From a bacterium (lineage in GTDB: Bacteria > Babelota > Babeliae > Babelales > Vermiphilaceae): a stretch of 64,000 bases of DNA. Shown here in pieces: positions 44,806-54,444 of the stretch. The stretch covers positions 1-64,000 of the forward strand of contig JAKBEL010000017.1 in NCBI GenBank assembly GCA_021833825.1, given 5' to 3'. The notes under the pieces were generated by a model. It searched no databases and was not told the origin of the DNA. It saw only the letters and a list, made by a program, of their open reading frames with translations. The position numbers were made by a program, and so were the translations under genes. The number at the start of each line of letters is the position of its first letter. The stretch's first letter is position 1.

Positions 44806-46208
44806 AGGTATCTCTTTCTTATAGAGTTAAACATATTTTCAAACCTTGTTAGTATACAGTAAAACAGAAATCCGACAAATAATGATGTGATCCAATAAAA
44901 AGGAACTATGTAACGATATTCAATGTGAGAGGGATAGGTGCTCAAGCCAGAGAGTAAACAGGTCAGAATAAATGCAATAGCAACATACCGTTTGCGCATA
45001 AGCATCAGGATAAGCCCCGCATAAGCACAGAACAGATAAAACCTCATCCAGATATGGCGCAATACAAAATCTATTATGTTTTGCCATGAACTGAAGACAA
45101 AGATCAATTTCTCAGCCATTCCATTACATCCAGCATAGGGCGACTGTTCATAAAAGATCCACTGCAATCCTGGCAAAAAAACATCTGGCAAGCGCCATAC
45201 TAATGTTTTGATGTAATGCCAAGGATCCTCTTTAACGCACTGTTTGAACTCTTGCATTGCTGCTTCATCGAATTCAACCGTGCCATAGCCCAGTCTATAT
45301 TTATTACTGATAAACTCATTAACATATTCATCGTTCAGTTGATGCCCCCATCTGTTTGGCAGTTCGCCAAGCCCTTCAAGCAAGCTTTGCCCTGCTGGGC
45401 TGACCATATAACGGCCATAGGTTGTATAGTTATAATAACTGAATGGTAACCAAAATAATAATAATGAAATAGACCACATATAACAGATTAATGTAAATGC
45501 TCGCATCTGACTTTTCTTCATTGCATATACAACTAAAAAGATGCTCATCATAATGAGAGCAAACGATAATGTTGGCCGTATCCATTGGCAGAGTACAAAA
45601 AAAATGAGACTACTGATTAGAACAGACATATGTATATGCTCAAACAGATATGCAAGAACCGCATAGCAAAGCACCAAGAGGCCATAATAGGCCCATACAT
45701 CACGCACCGGCATCACATTATAAGCAAGCAGAGGAAAGAAACATAATTGCGCAATGCCACAACAGAGAGCAATCTGCGTGCACCCAAAAAGCATATAAGC
45801 GACTTGATAATAGAGAAGCATTAATAATGAAAAAAGCATGATCTGCAGTATTTGTATATCTTCAAACTTCAATGAACCGGTTATTTTCCAAATGAGTCCG
45901 AGCAACAGACCATAAGCGACCGTGTCATTAATGGGAAATGGTTCATAAGAATTAACATGAAAAGCTTCGATGTTATCATAATCGATCAGACATCCCTGCT
46001 CACGCATGAGGCTATCCATGGTTTTAGTCAATGCACTATTCATGCCGACAACATTGTGCTTATAAAAGTTATAACCGATCTGACCATGCGCCTGAGTTAT
46101 TGCAAAATAGACTTTTGGGTTATACAGATAAAAGAATAGTATATTCATACACAGAGCAAGGCATACCAATAGCAAACTCTGTTTATTGACCAGAGCAACC
46201 GCCTTCAT
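44802..46208 (-). CDS. Multi-pass membrane protein, possible GT-C glycosyltransferase
   Basis: About ten membrane helices, with a large loop around residues 60-105 between helices 1 and 2 and another around 240-330. This layout and the neighbours suggest a GT-C type (PMT/ArnT-like) enzyme using a lipid-linked sugar, but the catalytic acidic motif is not obvious, so the call is tentative. ATG 46208 overlaps the methyltransferase stop (ATGA). Part of the 47.0-44.2 kb minus-strand operon. Confidence 0.5.
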   Translation of the reverse strand: MKAVALVNKQSLLLVCLALCMNILFFYLYNPKVYFAITQAHGQIGYNFYKHNVVGMNSALTKTMDSLMREQGCLIDYDNIEAFHVNSYEPFPINDTVAYGLLLGLIWKITGSLKFEDIQILQIMLFSLLMLLYYQVAYMLFGCTQIALCCGIAQLCFFPLLAYNVMPVRDVWAYYGLLVLCYAVLAYLFEHIHMSVLISSLIFFVLCQWIRPTLSFALIMMSIFLVVYAMKKSQMRAFTLICYMWSISLLLFWLPFSYYNYTTYGRYMVSPAGQSLLEGLGELPNRWGHQLNDEYVNEFISNKYRLGYGTVEFDEAAMQEFKQCVKEDPWHYIKTLVWRLPDVFLPGLQWIFYEQSPYAGCNGMAEKLIFVFSSWQNIIDFVLRHIWMRFYLFCAYAGLILMLMRKRYVAIAFILTCLLSGLSTYPSHIEYRYIVPFYWITSLFVGFLFYCILTRFENMFNSIRKRYL

Positions 46209-47005
46209 TGCTTTTCCAACTCTATGGTCATAAACCATCCAACCTTATGCCAACCCAAGAGACATGCCATCAGATAAGCAGAGCACTTGAAAAACGATGA
46301 CTTATAATATAAAAGGTCATGATTGGTCACTGGCGCTTGCATTAACCGTAATGCAACCGGGTGTTGTGCAATCATTTTCTTGATCTCTTTGTATGTATAC
46401 GCTTTTGTTCCTATGCTCTCTTGATGCTCAAAAAGAATATCGCCCCACTTTGCAAACGGTCTGCCTTTACATAGACCACACAAAAGATAACGGTAGAAGG
46501 CAAAGAGTGAATGTCTGTTATAGACCATTATTTTAATAATACCCCCCGACCTGGTTACACGAACAATCTCTTTTAAACATTGCTCCATATCTGGTGAATG
46601 GTGAATAACACCCCATGAATAGACAAGATCAAAAAAATCATCTTTATAAGGTAACCGTTCTGCATCAGCAACTTTCAGTTCGGCCGCCTCAAGACCCTGC
46701 AATGCCAAGCGTTCTTTTGTATTGCAGATCGCCTCTTCAGTCAGATCCACACCATATGCAATCGCGCCTGATCGCACCCATTGCACAAAATCTGTTCCAG
46801 CGCCAACGCCAACTTCTAACACTTTTTTATTATAAAACCGTGAAAACTGCGCAAAAGAAAATATTTCCGGTTCAATGGTATAGCGAAACTGCTCTATCTC
46901 ATCAAAGTAGGCTTCTGAATATTTTGGTTGTTCTATAAATTCAGTTCCACAGCTTGCTTTATTCCAGTAGCCTCGCACCTGCTCTTTTAACTTTTTATTG
47001 TTCAT
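46205..47005 (-). CDS. Class I SAM-dependent methyltransferase
   Basis: Motif I VLEVGVGAGTDFVQWV near residue 62, acidic motif YGVDLTEEAI, and post-motif VYSWGVIHHSPDMEQCLKEIVRVTRSGG are typical of small-molecule or sugar methyltransferases. The C-terminal 60 residues (YKEIKKMIAQHP on) form a variable cap. Coupled by ATGA to the downstream membrane protein, so a role in glycan or lipid modification is likely. The substrate is unknown. Confidence 0.82.
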   Translation of the reverse strand: MNNKKLKEQVRGYWNKASCGTEFIEQPKYSEAYFDEIEQFRYTIEPEIFSFAQFSRFYNKKVLEVGVGAGTDFVQWVRSGAIAYGVDLTEEAICNTKERLALQGLEAAELKVADAERLPYKDDFFDLVYSWGVIHHSPDMEQCLKEIVRVTRSGGIIKIMVYNRHSLFAFYRYLLCGLCKGRPFAKWGDILFEHQESIGTKAYTYKEIKKMIAQHPVALRLMQAPVTNHDLLYYKSSFFKCSAYLMACLLGWHKVGWFMTIELEKQ

Positions 47006-47111
47006 TAATCAAACCTTCTTTAAAATAACAAAATCATTGTGCCTAAGAGTAAATTTATCGTATTATCCCATTATCAAAAGTTTATTATAAACATACAACA
47101 TGGAGGAAAAT

Positions 47112-47861
47112 ATGTTTATATTCAAATTGCAGCACCTATCTCTATTGCTTAACATAATGTATATTTCAGTAATCTTGCCCGCACCTGCTATGGTTGACGT
47201 CATTTCTCTTCCGGTTAATGGCACTAATCTTACCTGCAAATGCTTACAACTACTATTACAACCTTATGGTGGATGGAAGCAGATACGGGGGCCACATCTT
47301 CATGATCAGAAAGATTGGAATTTCTATCTTCAGAATAAATGCAAAATTATCTTTCCTATTCGAGACCCTCGAGATCGTGTTGTGTCATACGCTTATAAAG
47401 TGAAAAAATTGAGCCCAAAAGCTCGAGCATCTATTGCCGATTTAACTTTTGATGTCATTACTCAATACGGAATGGTCAACTATAATTATCTTGTACGAAT
47501 TCCTTTTTATAAAAAAATTGGTGATTTTTCAGAATATTATAAAATATATTTCCCCTGGTTTAATTATCCACATCTATTAATTATCTTCTTTGAAGATCTC
47601 GTTGGACCAAAAGCTGGTGGATCAAGAGAAAAGCAACTAGCTACTATTCAAAAGATCGCTGAATTTATAGAAATTGATGCATCTGAAAATGAAATAGAGT
47701 ATGTTGCTGATAATCTTTGGGGCGATACCTCCTCTTTTCGTGATTCTAAGATTGGTCGATGGAAAGATGTGTTCACCGACAGACATAGAGAGGCATTCAA
47801 AAAAACCTGCATGGCACAATTTTTAATAGATTTTGGCTATGAATTAGATACTTTGTGGTAA
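47112..47861 (+). CDS. Sulfotransferase-like protein with N-terminal signal
   Basis: Shows the PAPS-binding pattern of sulfotransferases: a strand-loop SLPVNGTNLTCKCLQ at residues 35-50 (with Asn where Lys is usual in the phosphate loop), RDPRDRVVSYAY (3'-phosphate motif, near 87), then IIFFEDLV and a late GRWKDVFTDRHREAF. The N-terminus MFIFKLQHLSLLLNIMYISVILP resembles a signal or anchor. ATG 47112 follows GGAGGAAAAT; an ATG at 47100 is less likely. Would transfer sulfate to a carbohydrate or protein. Confidence 0.72.
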   Translation: MFIFKLQHLSLLLNIMYISVILPAPAMVDVISLPVNGTNLTCKCLQLLLQPYGGWKQIRGPHLHDQKDWNFYLQNKCKIIFPIRDPRDRVVSYAYKVKKLSPKARASIADLTFDVITQYGMVNYNYLVRIPFYKKIGDFSEYYKIYFPWFNYPHLLIIFFEDLVGPKAGGSREKQLATIQKIAEFIEIDASENEIEYVADNLWGDTSSFRDSKIGRWKDVFTDRHREAFKKTCMAQFLIDFGYELDTLW

Positions 47862-48174
47862 TATTAATAAAAAGCACAAGATCAATGTATTTAATTTGGC
47901 CTGTTTCATGCTAAAAAATATAGATCAAGGTAGGAAATGACGGGCTTATCAAAGGATCTAGCATTCATGCAAATCAATGTATAATTCTGTTGTAATTGTA
48001 GTGAATATTAATATACTTATTTTTATTTAATAACAATTTACACCTCGATTATTTACTCGTTTGATTAGATTACGCACCCTTCGATATGCCCTTATAGGGC
48101 TACTCAGGGCGAACGGGCAGTGTGTAGGCGATTAAAAAAATTAAGATACATTCGCCCTGATCAAGGGTACCCTC
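47862..48174. repeat. Gap with truncated inverted-repeat element
   Basis: The left arm starts inside a partial 91-nt insert (47896-47944, ending GAAATGACGGG), then CTTATCAAAGGATC. After about 120 AT-rich bases comes the intact right arm CCCTTCGATATGCCC ... CTCAGGGCGAACGG (48077-48117). Beyond it TTAAGATACATTCGCCCTG (48142 on) lies just before the next start codon; the same string occurs at 61149. No gene is visible. Confidence 0.75.
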
Positions 48175-49503
48175 ATGAATATATCAATACAATCTGCAAT
48201 TCATTATATTCATCAATATATTGCCATCCACAAAGAATACACATATATCATTAAAAAATTTGTAACCTTTGCATGCGGATCTTTTTTCACTAGAAGCATA
48301 ACCCTTCTTTTGGCACCTATCACCATGCAATTGTTAACACCTGCAGATTATGGTCTACTTGCATTGACAAACAGTTTCATTAGCATATTGACTGCTCTAT
48401 TGGGTCTCGGGTTGCGGCAGATGCTACCATTGCATTATTTTACTATCGAAAAAGAGCATCGCCCCTCTATCATTATCGATATCATATGCATATATCTTAT
48501 TATCAGCATTCCAGCATTATGCATACTCTCTTGCAATCTTGCCATTCTTAATGAATATCTTTTTCTTGAACAAGCATCTCACCCACTATTGTATATAAGC
48601 CTCTTTATCTCATTTATCTATTTCTTTGTAGAGCTCTTTTACCAAATCTTGCAATATCATCAAGAGGCATGGCATCTAACTAAAATTCAAGCGATTATAA
48701 CACTTTTTACCATCAGCTGTAATCTATTCTGCTTATACATTTTAAACCTTGGGGTATGCAGCATTTTTATTGGACAAGCAATGGGTATGATATTAGTTTT
48801 TTTTCTATCTATACAAGAGATTTGGGATTATGACTACAGAGAACACCTTAATATCAGTCGATCATTACATTCTATAAAATCGTATCTATCAATGGGGCTT
48901 CCATTTATTCCAAGCATGCTCTTTGGCCTACTGCTTGCATCTGGTGACCGTTGGGTGCTCGCCCGCCTTTCAACCATGCATAATGTTGGTATCTATTCAG
49001 TTGCCAATACATTGGCACAACTTGCCAACATGATCATCTTTTATGCAATAACCGGGTCATACATGCCTTATATGCTCAACAGTTTTGCTCACAATAGAGA
49101 TAATATCATAGAACTTGAGGCTAAAAATAAATTGGCTATGTGGTCATGTATGCTTGCAAGCTTTGTTCTGATAAGCATAGGATTTGCATCATCTAAATGG
49201 ATACTCTACTTTTTCATCCCAAAAGCTTTTCAAGCATCGATCGGCTATATGTATCTATTATTACTAGGCTCAATTTTTTTATTAGGAACACAGTTTTTGA
49301 ACTGCCTCATTCAATGTGAGAAAAAGAGCCTCTTTCTTGGCCTAATATTATGCTTACCCGCATCACTCAATGTTTTACTTAATATTATATTGATCCCCTA
49401 TCTTGAACTCTATGGATGCGTACTTGCAACACTGATTTCATATATCAGTTATTTTATGATTACGTATGCATATAATGTTCGATTACTAAAAAAGGCGCTC
49501 TGA
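48175..49503 (+). CDS. Oligosaccharide flippase (Wzx-like, MATE/MVF fold)
   Basis: Thirteen or so membrane helices and the overall pattern of the polysaccharide transport/flippase family: FTRSITLLLAPITMQLLTPADYGLLALTNS at the N-terminus and LASGDRWVLARLSTMHNVGIYSVANTLAQ in the middle. Such proteins flip lipid-linked oligosaccharide units across the inner membrane. AAGGGT lies 7 nt before ATG 48175. It sits among glycosyltransferase genes, which supports the call. Confidence 0.8.
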   Translation: MNISIQSAIHYIHQYIAIHKEYTYIIKKFVTFACGSFFTRSITLLLAPITMQLLTPADYGLLALTNSFISILTALLGLGLRQMLPLHYFTIEKEHRPSIIIDIICIYLIISIPALCILSCNLAILNEYLFLEQASHPLLYISLFISFIYFFVELFYQILQYHQEAWHLTKIQAIITLFTISCNLFCLYILNLGVCSIFIGQAMGMILVFFLSIQEIWDYDYREHLNISRSLHSIKSYLSMGLPFIPSMLFGLLLASGDRWVLARLSTMHNVGIYSVANTLAQLANMIIFYAITGSYMPYMLNSFAHNRDNIIELEAKNKLAMWSCMLASFVLISIGFASSKWILYFFIPKAFQASIGYMYLLLLGSIFLLGTQFLNCLIQCEKKSLFLGLILCLPASLNVLLNIILIPYLELYGCVLATLISYISYFMITYAYNVRLLKKAL

Positions 49504-49606
49504 GGAACCCGTGCTTTTCACTCTCTGAACTTGGCGCTTGACAAAGCTTATGGATATGAGAAAATCTATATTAATTACTAATATATAACTTTTCTTGGAA
49601 GTGTAA

Positions 49607-50203
49607 ATGAAAAAACAGAATAAATCTCTTATGTATTTAGCTACATTTGCAATAGCAATGTCTAGCATCATGACTTCTCATGCAACGTTTTTTGATACAA
49701 CTTCTAATACACTTTATACAGTTAAACAGGTATACGGTGGACCTCTTGGCAACTATCTTTCTCACAGAAAAACAGCAGCCGGATGTGGCCTTTTAAGCCT
49801 TCCTTTCACTACAAAAATTGGCTTTATTCTTGGCGGAGTTTTAGGAATTGGTGCAGGAGCAATCTTCACAGAATTGACTTGTAATGGTGACGCAGCCGAT
49901 AAAGTTATTGGCAGTATGATAAATATAGTTGGCATCGGCACACTAGGTGCAACTCTAGGTACTGCAGCTGGAATACCCGCAAGTTATAAATTTTATCAAT
50001 TCTTATCAAAAAAAATGATCACTCACGCAGATAAGCAAGTCGCCGCTTATACAAACACACTTACAAATGCAGGACGCAGCAATCTGCTCAATCATATAAA
50101 AACTACTAATGCCAAATGCAACGTTAAAAGTAATATCTTTCAATCAAATGAGCAATCTTTTCGTAATTTTATGAATATTTTAGAATCAAAAGTTGTACAA
50201 TAG
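49607..50203 (+). CDS. Exported protein with glycine-rich membrane segments
   Basis: No family recognised. Signal peptide MKKQNKSLMYLATFAIAM...SHA with cleavage likely before TFFDTT. Two glycine-zipper-like hydrophobic stretches follow (GFILGGVLGIGAGAIF and IVGIGTLGATLGTAAG), as in small membrane-inserting or inclusion-type proteins. The C-terminal 60 residues are polar. It is monocistronic and ends with a terminator shared with the next, opposing gene. Confidence 0.6.
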   Translation: MKKQNKSLMYLATFAIAMSSIMTSHATFFDTTSNTLYTVKQVYGGPLGNYLSHRKTAAGCGLLSLPFTTKIGFILGGVLGIGAGAIFTELTCNGDAADKVIGSMINIVGIGTLGATLGTAAGIPASYKFYQFLSKKMITHADKQVAAYTNTLTNAGRSNLLNHIKTTNAKCNVKSNIFQSNEQSFRNFMNILESKVVQ

Positions 50204-50225
50204 ATGCATACTTCTATTCAGATTC

Positions 50226-51266
50226 CTAAAGGCTATTCTGAATATTCAGAGTAGCCTTTTTTTGCAACACTCGAACAACTAATTCATAGAACTGATCACT
50301 ATCACCAACATCATATACAGCCACATCTTGTGGCCGCAAACATACATTTGTTGCCACAACCGGCTTACCAGCCCAAAGCGCTTCTTCTATGCTCACACTT
50401 GCACCATCACTTAATGTTGGCCTCACAAACAGATCAATTTTTTTGAGCAGTGGCCAGAGCTGCCGTTGGCCAATTAAGAAATAACAGTTATCGGTTAGAT
50501 CGTATTCTACAATTAATTTACGCAACTGCTGATAATAAGTTTCATTGCCAATAGATCCTAACACAAAGATAAAACCAATATTATTATGAGCCACTTTCAG
50601 CTTTCCCAACAGCTCAATACAACTGTCAAAACCATACAGATCTTTTCCATCAAGCAACGAGAGCTGAAATGCATTTGCAAGCAGTAAAGGGGAGTGATTT
50701 TCTATAAACTGAAACAGTTCCTGCGGATAAGATGTTAGTATCACCTGCTCCTGACTTTGCTCGGGTTGCAAAAATGCTGATTCAATAGTATTACATTGTG
50801 CAGCTGCCATCTTGTTATCAACATAGCTTTGCGCTGTTACATTACCAATAAAGATCTGCTGCGCAATGTCTGGCAGCAATCTGTTCAAAGCACTTTTCCA
50901 TTGCTCAGAACGTCTATACAAATAACGGCAATCATGCTCTATCAATAGAGCATCATAATGCAATAACTTTTTTAATCGCATAATCCACTGCAACTCGCAA
51001 AGGCCATTGCTCAGGTACAATGTATGCAGATGCACCTGATCTGGACGATGCCAGCACAACATCAATAGAAGACGAATAATATAGATTGGAAAAAATTGAT
51101 AACGATACTCAACACAGGATTCACTATACATAACATCATTATACTGCTCTTTTAATTTTGCAATCACACGCTCCACATGCACCGAAACGCCTCCTAGTGG
51201 TGGCGGCAATGGGCCTAAGACTATAATGCGTTTATAATATATATTATTGGTGTAACAATGCTTCAT
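50226..51266 (-). CDS. GT4-type glycosyltransferase
   Basis: GT-B fold glycosyltransferase. The N-terminal donor-site motif VLGPLPPPLGGVSVHVERV is typical of GT4 enzymes of capsule and LPS synthesis. LFVRPTLSDGASVSIEEALWAGKPVVATN near residue 300 is the nucleotide-sugar E-x7-E motif. ATG 51266 overlaps the upstream transferase stop by ATGA; the longer frame is not supported. Adds a sugar to a growing surface glycan in the cytoplasm. Confidence 0.85.
   Translation of the reverse strand: MKHCYTNNIYYKRIIVLGPLPPPLGGVSVHVERVIAKLKEQYNDVMYSESCVEYRYQFFPIYIIRLLLMLCWHRPDQVHLHTLYLSNGLCELQWIMRLKKLLHYDALLIEHDCRYLYRRSEQWKSALNRLLPDIAQQIFIGNVTAQSYVDNKMAAAQCNTIESAFLQPEQSQEQVILTSYPQELFQFIENHSPLLLANAFQLSLLDGKDLYGFDSCIELLGKLKVAHNNIGFIFVLGSIGNETYYQQLRKLIVEYDLTDNCYFLIGQRQLWPLLKKIDLFVRPTLSDGASVSIEEALWAGKPVVATNVCLRPQDVAVYDVGDSDQFYELVVRVLQKKATLNIQNSL
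50228..50263 (+). terminator. Terminator after the 49607 gene
   Basis: AAAGGCTA-TT-CTGAATATTCAG-AG-TAGCCTTTTTTT. The strong double stem starts 25 bases after the stop codon and overlaps the 3' end of the opposing glycosyltransferase gene. Confidence 0.85.
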
Positions 51267-52474
51267 TGATCTATTGCTCTCATAATCCGCCCCACATGCG
51301 CAGACCATGTATACTCTTTTGCTCTCTGTTGTAATGCACATTTCATGTGCATTAACTCATCAGGTTGCATACTAATAACCTTAAGCAGAAGATTATTAAA
51401 TGCATCATGATCTTCTGGTTGCGCAAGAAATCTTTGTGCTGGTTGAAACATCAACAACTCTGAAACCTGCCCGATGTCAGATGCAATGATCGGTTTGCCC
51501 ATAGCCATATATTCAAATAATTTTGTCGGAGATCCAAAAAAAGATGTCCCATCCTTATTTGATTGTGTTGGGCAAATAAATGCATCACACGCTGCTAAAT
51601 ATTTAGGCATATCATGCGCATTGAGCATGCCGGTGAATGTTACTGAATCGGATACTCCTGCAGACTTCAACGCTATCTGTAACACTTCTTTTAATTGACC
51701 ATCGCCAAACAACATGAAATACACTTTGGAATTCCGTTTAATCACAAATGGAATAACTTGAGCAAGAAGCTCAATGCCATGCCAAGGACCAAATGTACTT
51801 GCAAAGCCAATAACAAACTTCTGTTCAATAGCATATTGCTTGCGAATAATAGAACGTTCAGTTGTTAACCTATCTGGATTAAACTGTTCAACATCAACAC
51901 CATTAGGATTGACTATAATCTTTTGGGCATCAATGCCGATTGCCAACAACTGATTTTGCAGTTCTTGAGAAACAACTATAATCTTGTACGCATGCTTAAG
52001 ATTATACCGTTCAATCTTTTGCATGAATCGCGTTAATCGCAATCTTCCTTGCGACCAATTATGATCAACCCACACTTCAGAACCATTAAATTCTAAGATA
52101 AGCGGAATATTATATTGCATTGAAAGCCATACACCAACAAGATTAAACATGCTATAGCGCTGGTAAATAAAATCTGGACAATGTTTTTTTATCAACTTTT
52201 CTGTTCTATGGTAAAAGAATAGATTTGAAATAATTGATGTTAGTTTAAAGCCAAGAACTGAAAAAATCTGCGGAACCCTTAAAGGGATAAACCTATAATT
52301 CTGATGAGTAATAGCATCTAATAGTTTATGCATTGCTGAACTTACACAAATAACAGCGTACCCTTGTTCAAGAAAACCGTTAACAACCCCTAATGTGTGT
52401 GAAACAGACCCTCCGCCAATCAGATCACAAGTTCCAAGATCTGTGCGCAAATAGAGAATAGATTTTTTAACCAC
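51263..52474 (-). CDS. GT4-type glycosyltransferase
   Basis: A second GT-B enzyme: VVNPNGVDVEQFNPD mid-protein, FVIGFASTFGPWHGIELL and the C-terminal AFICPTQSN...GSPTKLFEYMAMGKPIIASDIGQ motif with the catalytic glutamates. The N-terminus has GGSVSHTLGVVNGF. The GTG at 52474 immediately follows the asparagine-synthase stop and is preferred over a start inside that gene. It is the middle gene of a coupled three-gene set. Confidence 0.85.
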   Translation of the reverse strand: MVKKSILYLRTDLGTCDLIGGGSVSHTLGVVNGFLEQGYAVICVSSAMHKLLDAITHQNYRFIPLRVPQIFSVLGFKLTSIISNLFFYHRTEKLIKKHCPDFIYQRYSMFNLVGVWLSMQYNIPLILEFNGSEVWVDHNWSQGRLRLTRFMQKIERYNLKHAYKIIVVSQELQNQLLAIGIDAQKIIVNPNGVDVEQFNPDRLTTERSIIRKQYAIEQKFVIGFASTFGPWHGIELLAQVIPFVIKRNSKVYFMLFGDGQLKEVLQIALKSAGVSDSVTFTGMLNAHDMPKYLAACDAFICPTQSNKDGTSFFGSPTKLFEYMAMGKPIIASDIGQVSELLMFQPAQRFLAQPEDHDAFNNLLLKVISMQPDELMHMKCALQQRAKEYTWSAHVGRIMRAIDQ

Positions 52475-52476
52475 AA

Positions 52477-54423
52477 CTATGCCCCATAGGCCAACAGATT
52501 TTGCACAGCCCACAAATGATATGAATAGTCAACTGATGGGTCAGTTCGATTAATTTTTTGCATATTTCGAATAGCCTCTACATCAAATATATCATTCCAT
52601 TGCCCATTAGCATCAAGAAGCATATCTTGTAAACGTTCATTAAATAGGTTGCTCGATTTAAACCAACGTGTTGTTGGTGCCGCAAAACCGATTTTTTTGC
52701 GATAGATAAGATCATGAGGCAACAAACCCTCTGCAACCCTTTTTAATATATATTTTGTAACACCATTATGATATTTAAGATCTTGTGGAATAGTCAACGC
52801 AAATTCAATCAATTTATGGTCTAAAAATGGGACTCGAGCTTCAACTGCTGTTGCCATACTCATCTTATCAACACGCATTAGCAATAGCTCCGGCAACCGA
52901 TGCTTCAATTCAAGATAGCCCATCTGCGTCAATTGATCGGCATGAGGTAATTGTGCTTTTAATTGTGACCGATACCAATCGCCCATTGCATAACTATCAT
53001 CTAACTTCATACCGGGAAAAAACCGCTCAACCATAGGATCTATTTCACAAAGAGACATTTTGAGCTTCTGATGCTTCATATATTCTGAAAAGACCACTGC
53101 ACCACTATAAAACAGTTCTCTATTGCTTGCCCAATTATTAAGAACATCAAGTCTATTATATTTTGCAGGAAACATGCGCTGAGCTGCATAAAAAAGCCCT
53201 TTTTTTGCCAACTTTGGCACATAGCTCTGCGTAGCTGACCACCAACGATAACTGTTAAGATAGTTCACATATTGATCATAACCACAAAATAGCTCATCTG
53301 ATCCTTCACCAACCTGAACAACCGTAACCCCCGCTGATTTGAGTAATTTAGAGACAAAATAGAGCGGCACACAAACAGAGTCTCCCAAGGGTTCATCCTG
53401 ATGATAAATCATTTTATCAAAAAATTGATGCGCATCAGCCTCATTAATAATGATCTCATGATGTTCAGTATCATAAAGATGTGCAACTTTGCGCGCCCAA
53501 GCAAGTTCATTATATTCAGGTCCATCCTGAAATGCGACAGTGAATGTTTTGACTTTATCGGTGACCTCTGACATTAATGCAACATTAAGACTCGAATCGA
53601 TACCTCCTGAAAGAAAGACTCCAAATGGCACATCAGACATCATCCGTTTTTTTACTGATGCACGAAGCAAAGATCGTATAGTATCAACATACCATTGCTC
53701 ATCATATTGGTTATCATGTGATACAAGTTGTTCATGCAGCTTATACCATTGTTTAATATGCATCTGCTTACGACTATCAAAACGCAGATAAAATCCCGCA
53801 GGTAATTTATAAACTCCTTCAAAGAGCGTAAGCGGTGCTGGAGTGACAAGATAGGTCAAATAGTGATAAACAGATGACGCACTCACCTGCCTGTTCATCC
53901 ATGGCAACTTCCATAAAGCTTTAATTTCAGATGCAAAGCTACAGACGTCTGACTGTAGTGAAAAATAGAGCGGTTTGACGCCGATACGGTCTCTAACTAA
54001 AAAAAAGTCTTTTGTTCTAAAGTCATACAGACAGAATGCAAACATCCCTTCAAGCCGCTCTAACAGCTTATCAATGCCCCATGCCTTGTATCCATAAATA
54101 ATAACTTCTGAATCAGACCCTGAAGCAAAAGAACACCCTAATTGTTCAAGCTCTAGCTTTAATTGTTTGTAATTATAGATCTCACCATTTGCACAGATAA
54201 CAACCGTGCGATCATGATCAAACATTGGTTGAGCGCCTGCATCGCTCAGGTCAATAATACTCAACCGTCGATGCACTAATGCAATCTCATGTTCATCTGA
54301 AGACCAGATACGATATCCATCGGGACCACGATGTGCAAGCTTCTGCTGCATAGCATACAATAATGCTTCATCATTAATAAAAGGTCTAATTGATAGATTC
54401 AAATAACCCGCAAATCCACACAC
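52477..54423 (-). CDS. asnB: Asparagine synthase-type glutamine amidotransferase
   Basis: The N-terminal Ntn glutaminase starts MCGFAGYLN (catalytic Cys2), and the C-terminal synthetase domain carries the ATP-binding SGGIDSSLNVALM and VGEGSDELFCGYDQY. The length of 648 aa is typical. Inside glycan clusters such AsnB-like enzymes often amidate uronic-acid residues or act on sugar precursors rather than making free asparagine; which applies here is not shown. It is translationally coupled with the two GT4 genes downstream. Confidence 0.88.
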   Translation of the reverse strand: MCGFAGYLNLSIRPFINDEALLYAMQQKLAHRGPDGYRIWSSDEHEIALVHRRLSIIDLSDAGAQPMFDHDRTVVICANGEIYNYKQLKLELEQLGCSFASGSDSEVIIYGYKAWGIDKLLERLEGMFAFCLYDFRTKDFFLVRDRIGVKPLYFSLQSDVCSFASEIKALWKLPWMNRQVSASSVYHYLTYLVTPAPLTLFEGVYKLPAGFYLRFDSRKQMHIKQWYKLHEQLVSHDNQYDEQWYVDTIRSLLRASVKKRMMSDVPFGVFLSGGIDSSLNVALMSEVTDKVKTFTVAFQDGPEYNELAWARKVAHLYDTEHHEIIINEADAHQFFDKMIYHQDEPLGDSVCVPLYFVSKLLKSAGVTVVQVGEGSDELFCGYDQYVNYLNSYRWWSATQSYVPKLAKKGLFYAAQRMFPAKYNRLDVLNNWASNRELFYSGAVVFSEYMKHQKLKMSLCEIDPMVERFFPGMKLDDSYAMGDWYRSQLKAQLPHADQLTQMGYLELKHRLPELLLMRVDKMSMATAVEARVPFLDHKLIEFALTIPQDLKYHNGVTKYILKRVAEGLLPHDLIYRKKIGFAAPTTRWFKSSNLFNERLQDMLLDANGQWNDIFDVEAIRNMQKINRTDPSVDYSYHLWAVQNLLAYGA

Positions 54424-54444
54424 TCTCCTATTCCTTACATTCTT

